A stretch of 16,343 bases of DNA from positions 1-16,343 of the forward strand of contig CAISYX010000302.1 in assembly GCA_903889815.1 (NCBI GenBank). The letters run 5' to 3'. Numbering within the stretch: position 1 is the first letter of the stretch; each line of letters opens with the position of its first letter. The translations under genes were made by a program, and so were the position numbers. Below are positions 7,040 through 14,444 of the stretch, piece by piece. The DNA comes from an uncultured Gammaproteobacteria bacterium. Its GTDB lineage: Bacteria > Pseudomonadota > Gammaproteobacteria > Pseudomonadales > Pseudohongiellaceae. A model generated the notes under the pieces. The model saw only the letters and a list, made by a program, of their open reading frames with translations, searched no databases and was not told the DNA's origin.

Positions 7040-7270
7040 TTACGGATTCACATGGAATCGCTGTTTGTCACCCCGAGCGTTCGTGAACTCCGCTGTGGTG
7101 GAATCAATCATGGTGATCGAAGGCGTTACCGAGGTGCCCGAGGCGCCCGGCACTACCTCGAACTCAGGTTTCAAGGTCAGCGGCTGACCTTCAAACTTCA
7201 GCGTGATGCTGCCATCGACATTGACCTTCAGATCGCCAACCTGCGCAATCCCTTTGGTGGCACTCTGGAA
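7040..7270 (-). pseudogene. Severed 3' end of the octapeptide-repeat protein gene
   Basis: Directly after the TAG at 7271-7273 the same frame stays open for 76 codons to a TAA at 7040-7042. The predicted peptide begins FQSATKGIAQVGDLKVNVDG and ends GDKQRFHVNP. It looks like real protein: alternating beta-strand pattern (SITLKFEGQPLTLKPEFEVV) similar in style to the part before the stop. There is no start codon with a ribosome binding site at its beginning. It is probably the native C-terminus of the upstream frame, lost through one nonsense codon. SPE-TAG-FQS would read naturally with Gln (CAG) at the stop. Confidence 0.65.
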
Positions 7271-8791
7271 CTATTCAGGGCTCTGGATCGTGGGCCTGAC
7301 TTTCTGGGCTGTGCCATCTGGGAATACCACCAGTGCCTCCTCTTTGCCCTTCGCACCAGATCGGTAGATGCCCGGCGGCTGGGTTGACGTGGTGACGAAG
7401 GGGTCCGCGATGCCATTGAGCGGGTTGGCGCCGGGCAGCGTGATCTTCGTCTCGCCTTTGTCCGCCACATCCAGCTTCAAGCCTGGAATGGCGTTGATCA
7501 GTGCTGTGGGGTTCTGCAGCGCGGGGATGACAGGCACCCTGTAGCCTTCGGGAGTGGTGATGACAAACTTGCCCGTTGCGTCCTGGGTGATGCCTGGTTT
7601 GGCGCCGGCAGGCGCCTGAATCATGCCGGCGGAGTCCGCGATGAACGCCGCCATTGGGGCGGCACTTGTCCCCGTTCCCTTGACACTGAGGATGCCGCCG
7701 GCCTGCTCGAACTTCAGCGTGGGGTCAACACTGCCCAGTGCCTGGGTCATGCCCTGCAGAACGGTATTGCCCCCCGTCGCCGAGCCGCCGAGCGCAAGCT
7801 TGGAGTTCAAGTCCGGCAGTGTGGGCATCTGTATGGTTGCGGTATCAAGACTTGGCAGCGCCTTGAACTGCAGCCCGGCCCCTGGCGGCGCTGTCAATTG
7901 CCCGGTCTGCGCGTTCATGTTCCAGCTTGGGGGAATGAAATCCTTCAGCTCGTCGGGCGAGAATTTCGTGGGATCGAAGTTCACCATCATCTTGGAGAAA
8001 TCCCCGCTGGCCATGTTCTTGAACTCGGTCTTGTTCAAGGAACCAAGCATGTCGTCACCCATTGCCTTGATGGCGTCGGGCGTCAAGGCCCCCAGCTTGC
8101 TTCTGTCCATGGCGCCAATCTGCGTGCCGGACAGCGCGGTGATCTGCTGTGGGGTAATGCCTGCAAAGGCCTTGGAGTCAAGCTTCGTGAACTGCTCCGG
8201 AGTGAATCTCGACATCATTTCCGGCGACAGAGCCCCGATCTGCTCTGGCTTGAACCCGGCCATGGCTTCCGGCTTGAAGGCGCCGAGCTGGGTCGCACTC
8301 ATTCCCGACATCACTTTCGGGTCAAGCTTCTGCAGCTGATCAGCACTGAAGCCCGTCATCGCTGTAGGGGGCAGATTCTGGAACTGTGTCTTGTCGAAAG
8401 ACCCAAACGAATCCGGCTTCATGTTGGCAATGTGTTCGGGGGTAAAACTCTTCATGAAATCCGGGGTCATGTTGCCAAGGTTTGCTCCCGTTAGTCCGGA
8501 GAAATCCGTTGGTTTGAACTGCTGAAAGAAGTCGCCAGGCTTGACCTTGGCAAAATCTGCAGGCAGTCCAGGCAGCGGGGGCATGGTCGGTCCGCCTGTT
8601 CCTCCAGGGGGTGGCATGGTCGGTCCGCCAGGAAGTGTGGTTGTTCCTCCGGGGGGTGGCGTGGTCGGTCCGCCAGGAGGAGGTGACATATTTCCACCCG
8701 ACGTCGGCATCTGTGCTGTGGCAACTGGCAGATACAGCACACACATGACAGCGGCAACAGCGCTGGAAAGTCGTCGTTTCTTCATTTTCAT
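7271..8791 (-). CDS. Secreted proline-rich octapeptide-repeat protein, ended by an in-frame TAG
   Basis: I do not recognise a named family. I chose the start ATG at 8791 because AAGGAG precedes it by six bases and a signal peptide follows (MKMKKRR, hydrophobic core, ATA-Q near residue 27). Upstream in-frame ATG 8818 is less likely. Numbering from 8791, residues about 28-77 are a Pro/Gly/Thr-rich linker built on GGPTxPPPGGT units. Residues 82-265 are 23 gapless eight-residue repeats of pattern xx[LFMI]xPxx[LFMI], for example AGFKPEQI, GALSPEMM and SRFTPEQF. The remaining part is beta-rich with Gly and Asn turns. The 506-aa product ends at TAG, but coding-like sequence continues in frame. Export plus a rigid repeat array suggests a surface or periplasmic scaffold; that is an inference. 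Confidence 0.75.
   Translation of the reverse strand: MKMKKRRLSSAVAAVMCVLYLPVATAQMPTSGGNMSPPPGGPTTPPPGGTTTLPGGPTMPPPGGTGGPTMPPLPGLPADFAKVKPGDFFQQFKPTDFSGLTGANLGNMTPDFMKSFTPEHIANMKPDSFGSFDKTQFQNLPPTAMTGFSADQLQKLDPKVMSGMSATQLGAFKPEAMAGFKPEQIGALSPEMMSRFTPEQFTKLDSKAFAGITPQQITALSGTQIGAMDRSKLGALTPDAIKAMGDDMLGSLNKTEFKNMASGDFSKMMVNFDPTKFSPDELKDFIPPSWNMNAQTGQLTAPPGAGLQFKALPSLDTATIQMPTLPDLNSKLALGGSATGGNTVLQGMTQALGSVDPTLKFEQAGGILSVKGTGTSAAPMAAFIADSAGMIQAPAGAKPGITQDATGKFVITTPEGYRVPVIPALQNPTALINAIPGLKLDVADKGETKITLPGANPLNGIADPFVTTSTQPPGIYRSGAKGKEEALVVFPDGTAQKVRPTIQSPE
7997..8548 (-). repeat. 23 tandem octapeptide-coding units
   Basis: The segment encodes 23 consecutive eight-residue units with no insertion or deletion. 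Hydrophobic residues fall at unit positions 3 and 8 in every unit, Pro is frequent at 5, and Glu/Asp and Gln are common at 6-7. The repeat is visible in the protein but only weakly in DNA, so the units are old and diverged under selection rather than recently expanded. Confidence 0.8.
8581..8674 (-). repeat. Three imperfect DNA repeats coding the Pro/Gly-rich linker
   Basis: Plus-strand GCATGGTCGGTCCGCC occurs at 8581-8596 and 8614-8629, with GCGTGGTCGGTCCGCC at 8659-8674. The units code GGPT(M/T)PP in the linker just after the signal peptide of the repeat protein. Start-to-start spacings of 33 and 45 bases are multiples of three, so copy-number change would keep the frame. Such an array can vary in length by slippage. 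Confidence 0.6.
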
Positions 8792-9155
8792 ACCTGTCTC
8801 CTTGTCTGGGAAAGCCATCGATTTTTTGTCAAGGCTACTGCTATTTCCGGATTATAAAAGTGATGCAGCGCAAATTTCCGGATTGTAAAAGTGATGCAGC
8901 GCAACAGAAAGGCTTTTTTCCCAGAACTCCGTCCTGGACTGTGTACCGTCCTGGAGCCACGGTGGGCGTGAATCCCGCATCGGGGTCAGTATCCGGGGAC
9001 CCACGGTGGTGAAGGTCTCTGAATGGCTGAACAAGCCGCTGGGCAAATACTGTTTGTATTTCGCCGGCTACAAGAGAGACTATCTTCGTCTTGCGTAAGC
9101 GGATGCGCTGGCGAAAACAAAACCTCAAGAAACCGATTGAATGGGAGTGCAATGG
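8792..9155. other. 364-base divergent intergenic region
   Basis: This lies between the repeat-protein gene (-) and the metallo-hydrolase operon (+). It holds the 31-bp tandem duplication with -10-like boxes for the minus-strand gene (8843-8904). The rest (8905-9155) has no convincing gene or strong promoter. CCACGGTGG occurs twice, at 8957-8965 and 9001-9009. A short plus-strand frame ending at 9098 (EWLNKPLGKYCLYFAGYKRD) looks faintly protein-like but has no good start, and may be a relic. Confidence 0.5.
8843..8904 (-). promoter_or_regulatory. Tandem 31-bp duplication carrying -10-like boxes upstream of the repeat-protein gene
   Basis: Two directly adjacent 31-bp copies (8843-8873 and 8874-8904) differ at one base. 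On the minus strand each contains a -10-like hexamer: TATAAT in the gene-proximal copy (8851-8856) and TACAAT in the distal copy (8882-8887), exactly 31 bases apart. The proximal box lies about 60 bases upstream of ATG 8791. The -35 matches are poor, so an activator may be needed, or the duplicated element is itself a regulator site. The copies face the same side of the helix, about three turns apart. Confidence 0.55.
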
Positions 9156-10112
9156 ATGACCAAACCAACGACCACGTTCGCCCTGCTGTTGATGGCAACT
9201 GCCATGCTGCTGACGCCTGGAATTGGCTACGGGCAAGCCGACCAGCTCCAGGGGGTCGAGCTCGCCATCGTGCCGGTGGCGGGCAATGTCTACATGGTGC
9301 AGCGCCCCGGTGGCGGCGGCAATGTGGGCGTGCAGGTCGGGCCCGATGGCGCCTTGCTGGTAGACTCACTTTTCGCGCCCTTGTCAGACAAACTGGTTGC
9401 TGCCGTGAAGTCGGTCACCGACAGCGAGATCCGCTTTCTGCTGAACACACACATCCATATCGATCACATCGGCGGCAATGAAAATCTGGCGGAGCTCGGC
9501 GTGCTGATCTTCGCCCACGACAACACCCGCCTGCGTTTTCTGCAGGAAAAAAGCCACTTTCCGCGGCAGGGTGGCTCCTTCACGCCACCGCCACCGGCAG
9601 CCGCGCGCCCAGTCATTACCTTCAACGACGGCATCAGTTTTCATATCAATGGCGAAGAGGTGCGGGCCTTCCTGGCGCCGCCCGCGCACACCGATGGCGA
9701 TGTGTTTGTGTATTTCCCCACGTCCAACGTGTTGCATCTGGGCGATGTGTTTCGCACCAGCAGCTATCCCATCATCGACAAGTTCAACGGCGGCACACTG
9801 GCCGGCACCATCGCCGCACTGGACATGGCCATCGCCATGGCCGGGCCGGATACCAAAGTGATTCCCGGTCACGGACTGGAAGTCGTCGGCCGCGCCGAGA
9901 TGGAAGAGTTCCGCGCCATGACGGTCGACATCCGTGACAAGGTGCATGCCATGATCATGGACGGCAAACATCTGGACGAGGTGATGGCCGCCAATGTCAC
10001 AGCGGACTACGACGCAAAGTGGGGACAGGAAGCGGGCTGGACCGCGATTGATTTTGTACCGCTGGTGTATTACGAGCTCGGGGGCGCCGGGCGTATTCAG
10101 GATCGACAATAA
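9156..10112 (+). CDS. Exported metallo-beta-lactamase-fold hydrolase
   Basis: Predicted periplasmic zinc hydrolase of the metallo-beta-lactamase superfamily, 318 aa. I chose ATG 9156 because GGAG lies eight bases upstream and the signal peptide begins there (MTKPTTTFALLLMATAMLL, cleavage near GYGQA). An in-frame ATG at 9141 would overlap the ribosome binding site. Metal ligands: NTHIHIDHIGGN (His99, His101, Asp103, His104), PPAHTDGD (His178), LGDVF (Asp197) and IPGHG (His239). This is the general superfamily layout and does not by itself indicate beta-lactam resistance. The stop TAA is 22 bases before the start of the DUF5916 gene, so the two form an operon. The substrate is unknown. Confidence 0.88.
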   Translation: MTKPTTTFALLLMATAMLLTPGIGYGQADQLQGVELAIVPVAGNVYMVQRPGGGGNVGVQVGPDGALLVDSLFAPLSDKLVAAVKSVTDSEIRFLLNTHIHIDHIGGNENLAELGVLIFAHDNTRLRFLQEKSHFPRQGGSFTPPPPAAARPVITFNDGISFHINGEEVRAFLAPPAHTDGDVFVYFPTSNVLHLGDVFRTSSYPIIDKFNGGTLAGTIAALDMAIAMAGPDTKVIPGHGLEVVGRAEMEEFRAMTVDIRDKVHAMIMDGKHLDEVMAANVTADYDAKWGQEAGWTAIDFVPLVYYELGGAGRIQDRQ

Positions 10113-10134
10113 CAATCCAAGACAGGATCACGTG

Positions 10135-12387
10135 ATGAAAAACTACAAGAACAGCGCACGTCAGATCGGCCTCCTGCTTTCTTCAATGCTTTGCTCCATC
10201 GCCGTTGCCCAGGACATCGTCGTCAGGCGCGACGCGGAGGGCAACACCTTCGTCAACGCGACGCGCTTCGACGCGGAGGTGCGCATCGACGGCACTCTCG
10301 ATGAAGCCATCTACACGCAGATTGCGCCGCTGAGCAATTTCATTCAGCAGATTCCCAATGCCGGTTCGCCGGCCAGCGAGAAAACCGAGGCGTGGATCTA
10401 CTTCGACGATGACAATCTGTACGTCGCGGCACGGGTGTATGAATCCGTGCCGGAGAGCGAATGGATCGCCAATGAGATGCGCCGTGACACCCAGCAGCTG
10501 CGCACCAACGATTCGTTCTCGGTGCTGGTGGATACCTTTCTGGACCGGCGCAATGGCTCGGCGTTTCTGGTGACACCCATTGGCGGCTTTTCCGATTTCG
10601 CCATCACCAACGAAGGCGACGGTGGTCGTGGCGTCAATTTCGACTGGAACGTGGTGTGGGATTCCCGTGTGGGTCGCTTCGATGGCGGCTGGACTGTCGA
10701 GATGGAAATTCCCTTTCGCTCGCTGCGCTATGAGCCGGGCGAAGAGCAAGTGTGGGGATTGCAACTGCGGCGCATCATCCGGCGTTTCAACGAAGCCTCC
10801 TATCTGACGGAAGTGCCGATCGCGGCCGCACGGGGCAACAGCCTGGTGTCGGGCATGTGGCGTGTCTCGGAAGCAGGAACGCTGGAGAACCTGCAAGTGC
10901 CGGCGCGCAACTTCAATCTTGAAGTGAAACCCTATGGCCTCGGCAACGTCATTACCAATCGCGAATCCAATCCTCGTATCAGCAACAAGGCGAAAGGCGA
11001 GGCGGGAGTCGATGTCAAATTCGGGATCACCAACAATCTTACGGCCGACTTCACTTACAACACCGATTTTGCCCAGGTCGAGGTGGACGAGCGCCAGGTC
11101 AACCTCACACGCTTCAGCCAGCTGTTTCCAGAGAAGCGCGAATTCTTTCTGGAGGGCCGCGGCAACTTTGACTTCTCCCAGGTACGCGGCCTGGAAGTGC
11201 CCACCATGTTCTTCAGCCGCAGAATCGGGCTGGAGCAGGGGCAGATCGTGCCGATCGAGGTTGGCGCCAGACTCACCGGCAAGGTCGGCAATTACGAGAT
11301 TGGCGCACTGACCATCAATACCGACGCGGAGGATTTCGCCACGCTGGAATCCACGGGATTCTCGGTGCTGCGCGTCAAGCGCGACGTCTTCAGTCGCAGC
11401 ACGGTGGGCGTCATGGTCACTGACAGATCCGAATCTCTGGTGGGCAAGGGCTCCAGTCAGTTGTATGCCGTCGACGGAGCATTCGATTTTCTGGAAGACT
11501 TTTCCTTCGACACTTATCTGGCCAAGACCGACAGCCCGAACTTGAAGAACGACAACCAGAGTTACATGGCCAACGTGGCGTACGACAGCGATCTGTACGG
11601 ACTCAACACGGGATATCTGGTGGTGGAGAACAACTTCAATCCGGAAATAGGCTTCAAGCGGCGCAACAATTTCAAGCAGTTCTCCGCAGGCGCGCGCTAC
11701 AGCCCGCGCCCGGCGTCCATCGAGTGGATTCGCCGGTTCAATCTCGAAGCCAATACTCAGGCGTACTGGTCAGCCACGACGGATGCGCTGGAATCGCGCC
11801 AGCGCACGCTGAGTTTCGCCACTGAATTTGAAACCAGTGACATCTTCACTGTTTCCGCCAGTGACGACTTCGAAATGCTGGTGCGGCCTTTCCGAATTGC
11901 CCCGGGCGTCACGTTGCGCCCTGGCAAGTACGACTTCACCAGTTACCTGGCCTCCTACAATTTCGGGGCACAGCGCAATGTCAGTGGAGTACTGTCGCTG
12001 CGTGTGGGGGACTTCTGGAGCGGCACCAATACCTCCATCGGCTTTGGCAGCGGGCGCATCGAGTTGTCGCCGCAATTGTCGGTGGAGCCGAGTTACTCCA
12101 TCAACAAGGTGGAACTGCCGGAAGGTGATTTCAGAACGGAATTGTCGAGCTTCCGCGTCACCTACACGCTGTCACCGCGCATGTATCTTGGTGGCCTTAT
12201 TCAATACGACTCCAACGCCAGCTCGTTCAGCACCAACTTCCGCTTTCGCTGGGAGTGGGCGCCCGGCAGCGAATTCTTCGTGGTGTACAGCGATGACCGC
12301 AACACCGACCCGTTTGCTCACCCCAGCGGGCTGGAGCTGCGCAACCGTGGGTTTGCGGTGAAGATCAACAAGTTGTTTCAGATATAG
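10135..12387 (+). CDS. DUF5916 protein with N-terminal CBM9-like domain, outer-membrane type
   Basis: 750 aa. ATG 10135 is preceded by AGGA at good spacing and opens a signal peptide (MKNYKNSARQIGLLLSSMLC, SIAVA-Q near residue 25). Residues about 45-235 match the carbohydrate-binding family 9-like fold common at the front of these proteins (VRIDGTLDEAIY, then ENEAWIYFDDDNLYVA-like text read here as EKTEAWIYFDDDNLYVAARV). The rest is DUF5916, with the conserved TDFAQVEVDERQVNLTRFS and FPEKREFFLEG near the domain junction, then many amphipathic beta strands consistent with an outer-membrane barrel. It is the second gene of the operon with the metallo-hydrolase, which suggests binding or passage of a ligand that the hydrolase acts on. 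The exact function is unknown. It ends in ...NKLFQI rather than the usual terminal Phe. Confidence 0.85.
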   Translation: MKNYKNSARQIGLLLSSMLCSIAVAQDIVVRRDAEGNTFVNATRFDAEVRIDGTLDEAIYTQIAPLSNFIQQIPNAGSPASEKTEAWIYFDDDNLYVAARVYESVPESEWIANEMRRDTQQLRTNDSFSVLVDTFLDRRNGSAFLVTPIGGFSDFAITNEGDGGRGVNFDWNVVWDSRVGRFDGGWTVEMEIPFRSLRYEPGEEQVWGLQLRRIIRRFNEASYLTEVPIAAARGNSLVSGMWRVSEAGTLENLQVPARNFNLEVKPYGLGNVITNRESNPRISNKAKGEAGVDVKFGITNNLTADFTYNTDFAQVEVDERQVNLTRFSQLFPEKREFFLEGRGNFDFSQVRGLEVPTMFFSRRIGLEQGQIVPIEVGARLTGKVGNYEIGALTINTDAEDFATLESTGFSVLRVKRDVFSRSTVGVMVTDRSESLVGKGSSQLYAVDGAFDFLEDFSFDTYLAKTDSPNLKNDNQSYMANVAYDSDLYGLNTGYLVVENNFNPEIGFKRRNNFKQFSAGARYSPRPASIEWIRRFNLEANTQAYWSATTDALESRQRTLSFATEFETSDIFTVSASDDFEMLVRPFRIAPGVTLRPGKYDFTSYLASYNFGAQRNVSGVLSLRVGDFWSGTNTSIGFGSGRIELSPQLSVEPSYSINKVELPEGDFRTELSSFRVTYTLSPRMYLGGLIQYDSNASSFSTNFRFRWEWAPGSEFFVVYSDDRNTDPFAHPSGLELRNRGFAVKINKLFQI

Positions 12388-12424
12388 GTGTGGGCGAAAG
12401 GTCTGATATGGCGAAGATCATTTA

Positions 12425-12450
12425 GTCGGTATATATTGATATTTACCGAC
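12425..12450. promoter_or_regulatory. 26-bp dyad operator upstream of the AbiE operon
   Basis: GTCGGTA at 12425-12431 and TACCGAC at 12444-12450 are perfect arms of a 26-base dyad. The AT-rich centre is also nearly symmetric; only one outer pair and the central pair fail. It lies 20 bases before ATG 12471, immediately upstream of a -10-like GATAAT (12456-12461), so binding would block RNA polymerase. AbiEi antitoxins are known to bind inverted repeats in their own promoters, which fits negative autoregulation here. Confidence 0.65.
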
Positions 12451-12470
12451 AATTTGATAATAGAGCTGAC

Positions 12471-13070
12471 ATGAGCAACCTGCACGCTTCCATTCTTGAA
12501 ATGGCTCGCCGCCAGGGCCTGCTGCGACCGCGTGACGTGGAAGCGTGCGGCTTTTCCCGTATGGCACTGAGCACGCTGGCACAGCAAGGCAAGCTGACCC
12601 GGCTTTGCCGTGGTCTTTATGCATTGCCGAATCGACCGGCATCAGAGCACTCCACTCTGGCCGAGGTGACCAGCAAACATCCGAAAGTCCTGGTGTGCCT
12701 GTTGTCAGCACTTCAGTTTCACGGACTGACAACCCAGACACCATTCGAAGTGTGGGTGGCGATTGGCAACAAGGCCCGTGCCCCCAAAATTGACTACCCA
12801 CCGCTGCGAATCGTGCGCTTTGGCGGTGACTCTCTCACTACGGGGGTGGAAGAGCACCAACTCGATGGCGTCACGGTGCGGGTGACGAGCGTGGCCAAGA
12901 CGGTGGCCGACTGCTTCAAATACCGCAACAAGATTGGTCTGGACGTCGCCCTCGAAGCGCTGCGTGAGGCTTGGAACGCCAAGCGGGTCAAGATGGACGA
13001 TCTGTGGCACTGCGCCCAGATCTGTCGGGTGGGCAATGTGATGCGGCCGTATCTGGAGGCGCTGACATGA
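12471..13070 (+). CDS. abiEi: AbiEi-family type IV antitoxin
   Basis: Cytoplasmic DNA-binding antitoxin, 199 aa. The N-terminal winged helix covers about residues 5-60 (ILEMARRQGLLRPRDVEACG, then GKLTRLCRGLYALP). The C-terminal part (LSALQFHGL, RIVRFGG, VRVTSVAKTVADCFKYRNKIG) is the AbiEi C-terminal region of the family. In characterised systems AbiEi represses the operon through promoter inverted repeats and counteracts the toxin without stable binding. Here a 26-bp dyad lies just upstream. The stop overlaps the toxin start (ATGA), so both are made together. The ribosome binding site is weak (AGAG). The gene is complete. Confidence 0.88.
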   Translation: MSNLHASILEMARRQGLLRPRDVEACGFSRMALSTLAQQGKLTRLCRGLYALPNRPASEHSTLAEVTSKHPKVLVCLLSALQFHGLTTQTPFEVWVAIGNKARAPKIDYPPLRIVRFGGDSLTTGVEEHQLDGVTVRVTSVAKTVADCFKYRNKIGLDVALEALREAWNAKRVKMDDLWHCAQICRVGNVMRPYLEALT

Positions 13071-13969
13071 GCGGTCGCAATGTTGCTGCTTCCGTGCGTG
13101 CCAAACTGCTCAACAAGGCCCGCGCTGACAAGCGGGATTTCACGCTGGTGCTGCTGCGATATGCGCTGGAGCGACTGCTGTATCGTTTGAGCATCTCCAC
13201 ACACGCAGACCATTTCTTGCTCAAGGGTGCGCTGCTGTTTGACCTGTGGTTCGATGTGCCGCTGCGGCCGACGCGGGACATTGACTTGCTCGGTTTCGGT
13301 CTCGCTGAAGAACCGCACTTGATTGCGGTCTTCACAGACTTGTGTGCGCTGGACGTCGATGACGGCATCCGCTTCGATGCCCATAGCATTCGTGCGAAAG
13401 AAATCCGCAAGGAGGCCAACTACGCCGGCATACGCGTGACCCTGCTGGGGTGGATTGATGGAGCACGTTGTCCGATCCAGGTTGACGTTGGCTACGGTGA
13501 TGCGGTCACGCCCGGGCCTCAGGCTGTGGACTATCCGGTGATGCTCGACGAGTTTCCGGCGCCCAAACTCCGCGCCTATCCGCACTACACCGTTGTAGCC
13601 GAAAAGCTCGAAGCCTTGATTACCCTCGGCGTGGCCAACAGCCGGATGAAGGATTACTTCGATCTGTGGGTGCTGACCAAGCACAGCGATTTTGAGGGTG
13701 AGGTGCTGCACGAAGCCATCAGTGCCACTTTATCACGCCGAGGCACTGACATCCCGGCGGATGTGCCATTCGGTCTGACCCAGGCCTTCGCCACCGATTT
13801 GCAAAAACAGTTGCAGTGGCAAGGGTTCCTGAAAAGGAATCGGCTTGAAGCGCTGACGCTGGAGTTGGTCATCGCAGACCTGCGCAAGTTTCTGGTCCCA
13901 CCGCTGAGTGCCCTGGCCTCCGGGCAAGGCTTCAGTGGCACCTGGAATCGTGAGTCCTGGAGCAATTGA
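13067..13969 (+). CDS. abiEii: AbiEii/AbiGii-family nucleotidyltransferase toxin
   Basis: 300-aa toxin of the AbiEii nucleotidyltransferase family (DNA polymerase beta fold), acting in the cytoplasm. Known members arrest growth reversibly, and some protect against phages by abortive infection. ATG 13067 overlaps the antitoxin stop by four bases and is preceded by an excellent GGAGG at seven bases. Motifs: HFLLKGALLFDLWF (Lys53, Gly54), TRDIDLLGFG with the metal-binding DxD (Asp71, Asp73), VVAEKLEALITLG, and NSRMKDYFDLWVL, the Lys-Asp-x-x-Asp motif of the family. All key residues are present, so it should be active. It ends in TGA, converging on the DUF3301 gene across 97 bases in which I see no clear terminator. 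Confidence 0.9.
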   Translation: MSGRNVAASVRAKLLNKARADKRDFTLVLLRYALERLLYRLSISTHADHFLLKGALLFDLWFDVPLRPTRDIDLLGFGLAEEPHLIAVFTDLCALDVDDGIRFDAHSIRAKEIRKEANYAGIRVTLLGWIDGARCPIQVDVGYGDAVTPGPQAVDYPVMLDEFPAPKLRAYPHYTVVAEKLEALITLGVANSRMKDYFDLWVLTKHSDFEGEVLHEAISATLSRRGTDIPADVPFGLTQAFATDLQKQLQWQGFLKRNRLEALTLELVIADLRKFLVPPLSALASGQGFSGTWNRESWSN

Positions 13970-14066
13970 ACTCTTTCAGATGCCCCGAAAAGTAGCCCTG
14001 AATTTACCAGGTTGGAGGAATCAAAGGTGCTTTGTTACTCCCGGCGCAAAGGGTGCCGATTGACTA

Positions 14067-14405
14067 CTACTGCAGGCGATTCTGGCTATCGGGCAAAATA
14101 TGGGCTTCCAGTTCGATGCGCTGCAGTCGTCGACCGCTTAGCTCGATCAAGCCCTGATAACGTTGCTCTCCTGTCGACGTAAACTCAAACCGGTAGCGTC
14201 TGCGCAATTGCAAAGACCCGAATTCATTACGGCGCGGCCACACTCCCTCAAGCACGATGGTCTGATCCAGCAATTGCAAATCCTGTTCGCGAAAATACTG
14301 ATAGAGATGCGCAAGGGCGTGTCTTTTGATCATGTCGCCCTGCCACCAAAAGCTGATGAGAGCAAAAGCAAGGGCAGTCCAAACGATCGATGACAGCGTC
14401 AACAT
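14067..14405 (-). CDS. DUF3301 small membrane protein
   Basis: 112 aa. An N-terminal hydrophobic helix (about residues 5-22, SSIVWTALAFALISFWW) anchors it in the inner membrane. The soluble part has QYFREQDLQLLDQTIVLEG, then LQLRRRYRFEFTSTGEQRYQG and GRRLQRIELEAHI, the typical DUF3301 pattern seen in Gammaproteobacteria. The function is unknown. It starts 39 bases after the stop of the serine hydrolase gene on the same strand and is probably cotranscribed. The Shine-Dalgarno is weak. Confidence 0.8.
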   Translation of the reverse strand: MLTLSSIVWTALAFALISFWWQGDMIKRHALAHLYQYFREQDLQLLDQTIVLEGVWPRRNEFGSLQLRRRYRFEFTSTGEQRYQGLIELSGRRLQRIELEAHILPDSQNRLQ

Positions 14406-14444
14406 GGTGAGCGATGCCTTCGAGCCTTATTCCTCAGCACTTGC

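Noticed and set aside
8940..9098. Short plus-strand frame ending EWLNKPLGKYCLYFAGYKRD plus four residues and the stop
   Set aside because: It has a protein-like look but no credible start or ribosome binding site and no recognised family. Kept only as a possible relic in the intergenic note.
9156..10112. Calling the metallo-hydrolase an antibiotic-resistance beta-lactamase
   Set aside because: The metal-binding pattern is common to the whole superfamily and nothing in the context points to beta-lactams.
9384..10115. Minus-strand open frame of 243 codons opposite the metallo-hydrolase
   Set aside because: Shadow of a gene with a complete HxHxDH metal site; no domain in the antisense product.
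12794..13711. Minus-strand open frame of 305 codons across the AbiE genes
   Set aside because: It covers the AbiEi/AbiEii coding strand, which has firm motifs, an ATGA overlap and a good ribosome binding site. The antisense peptide is not protein-like.
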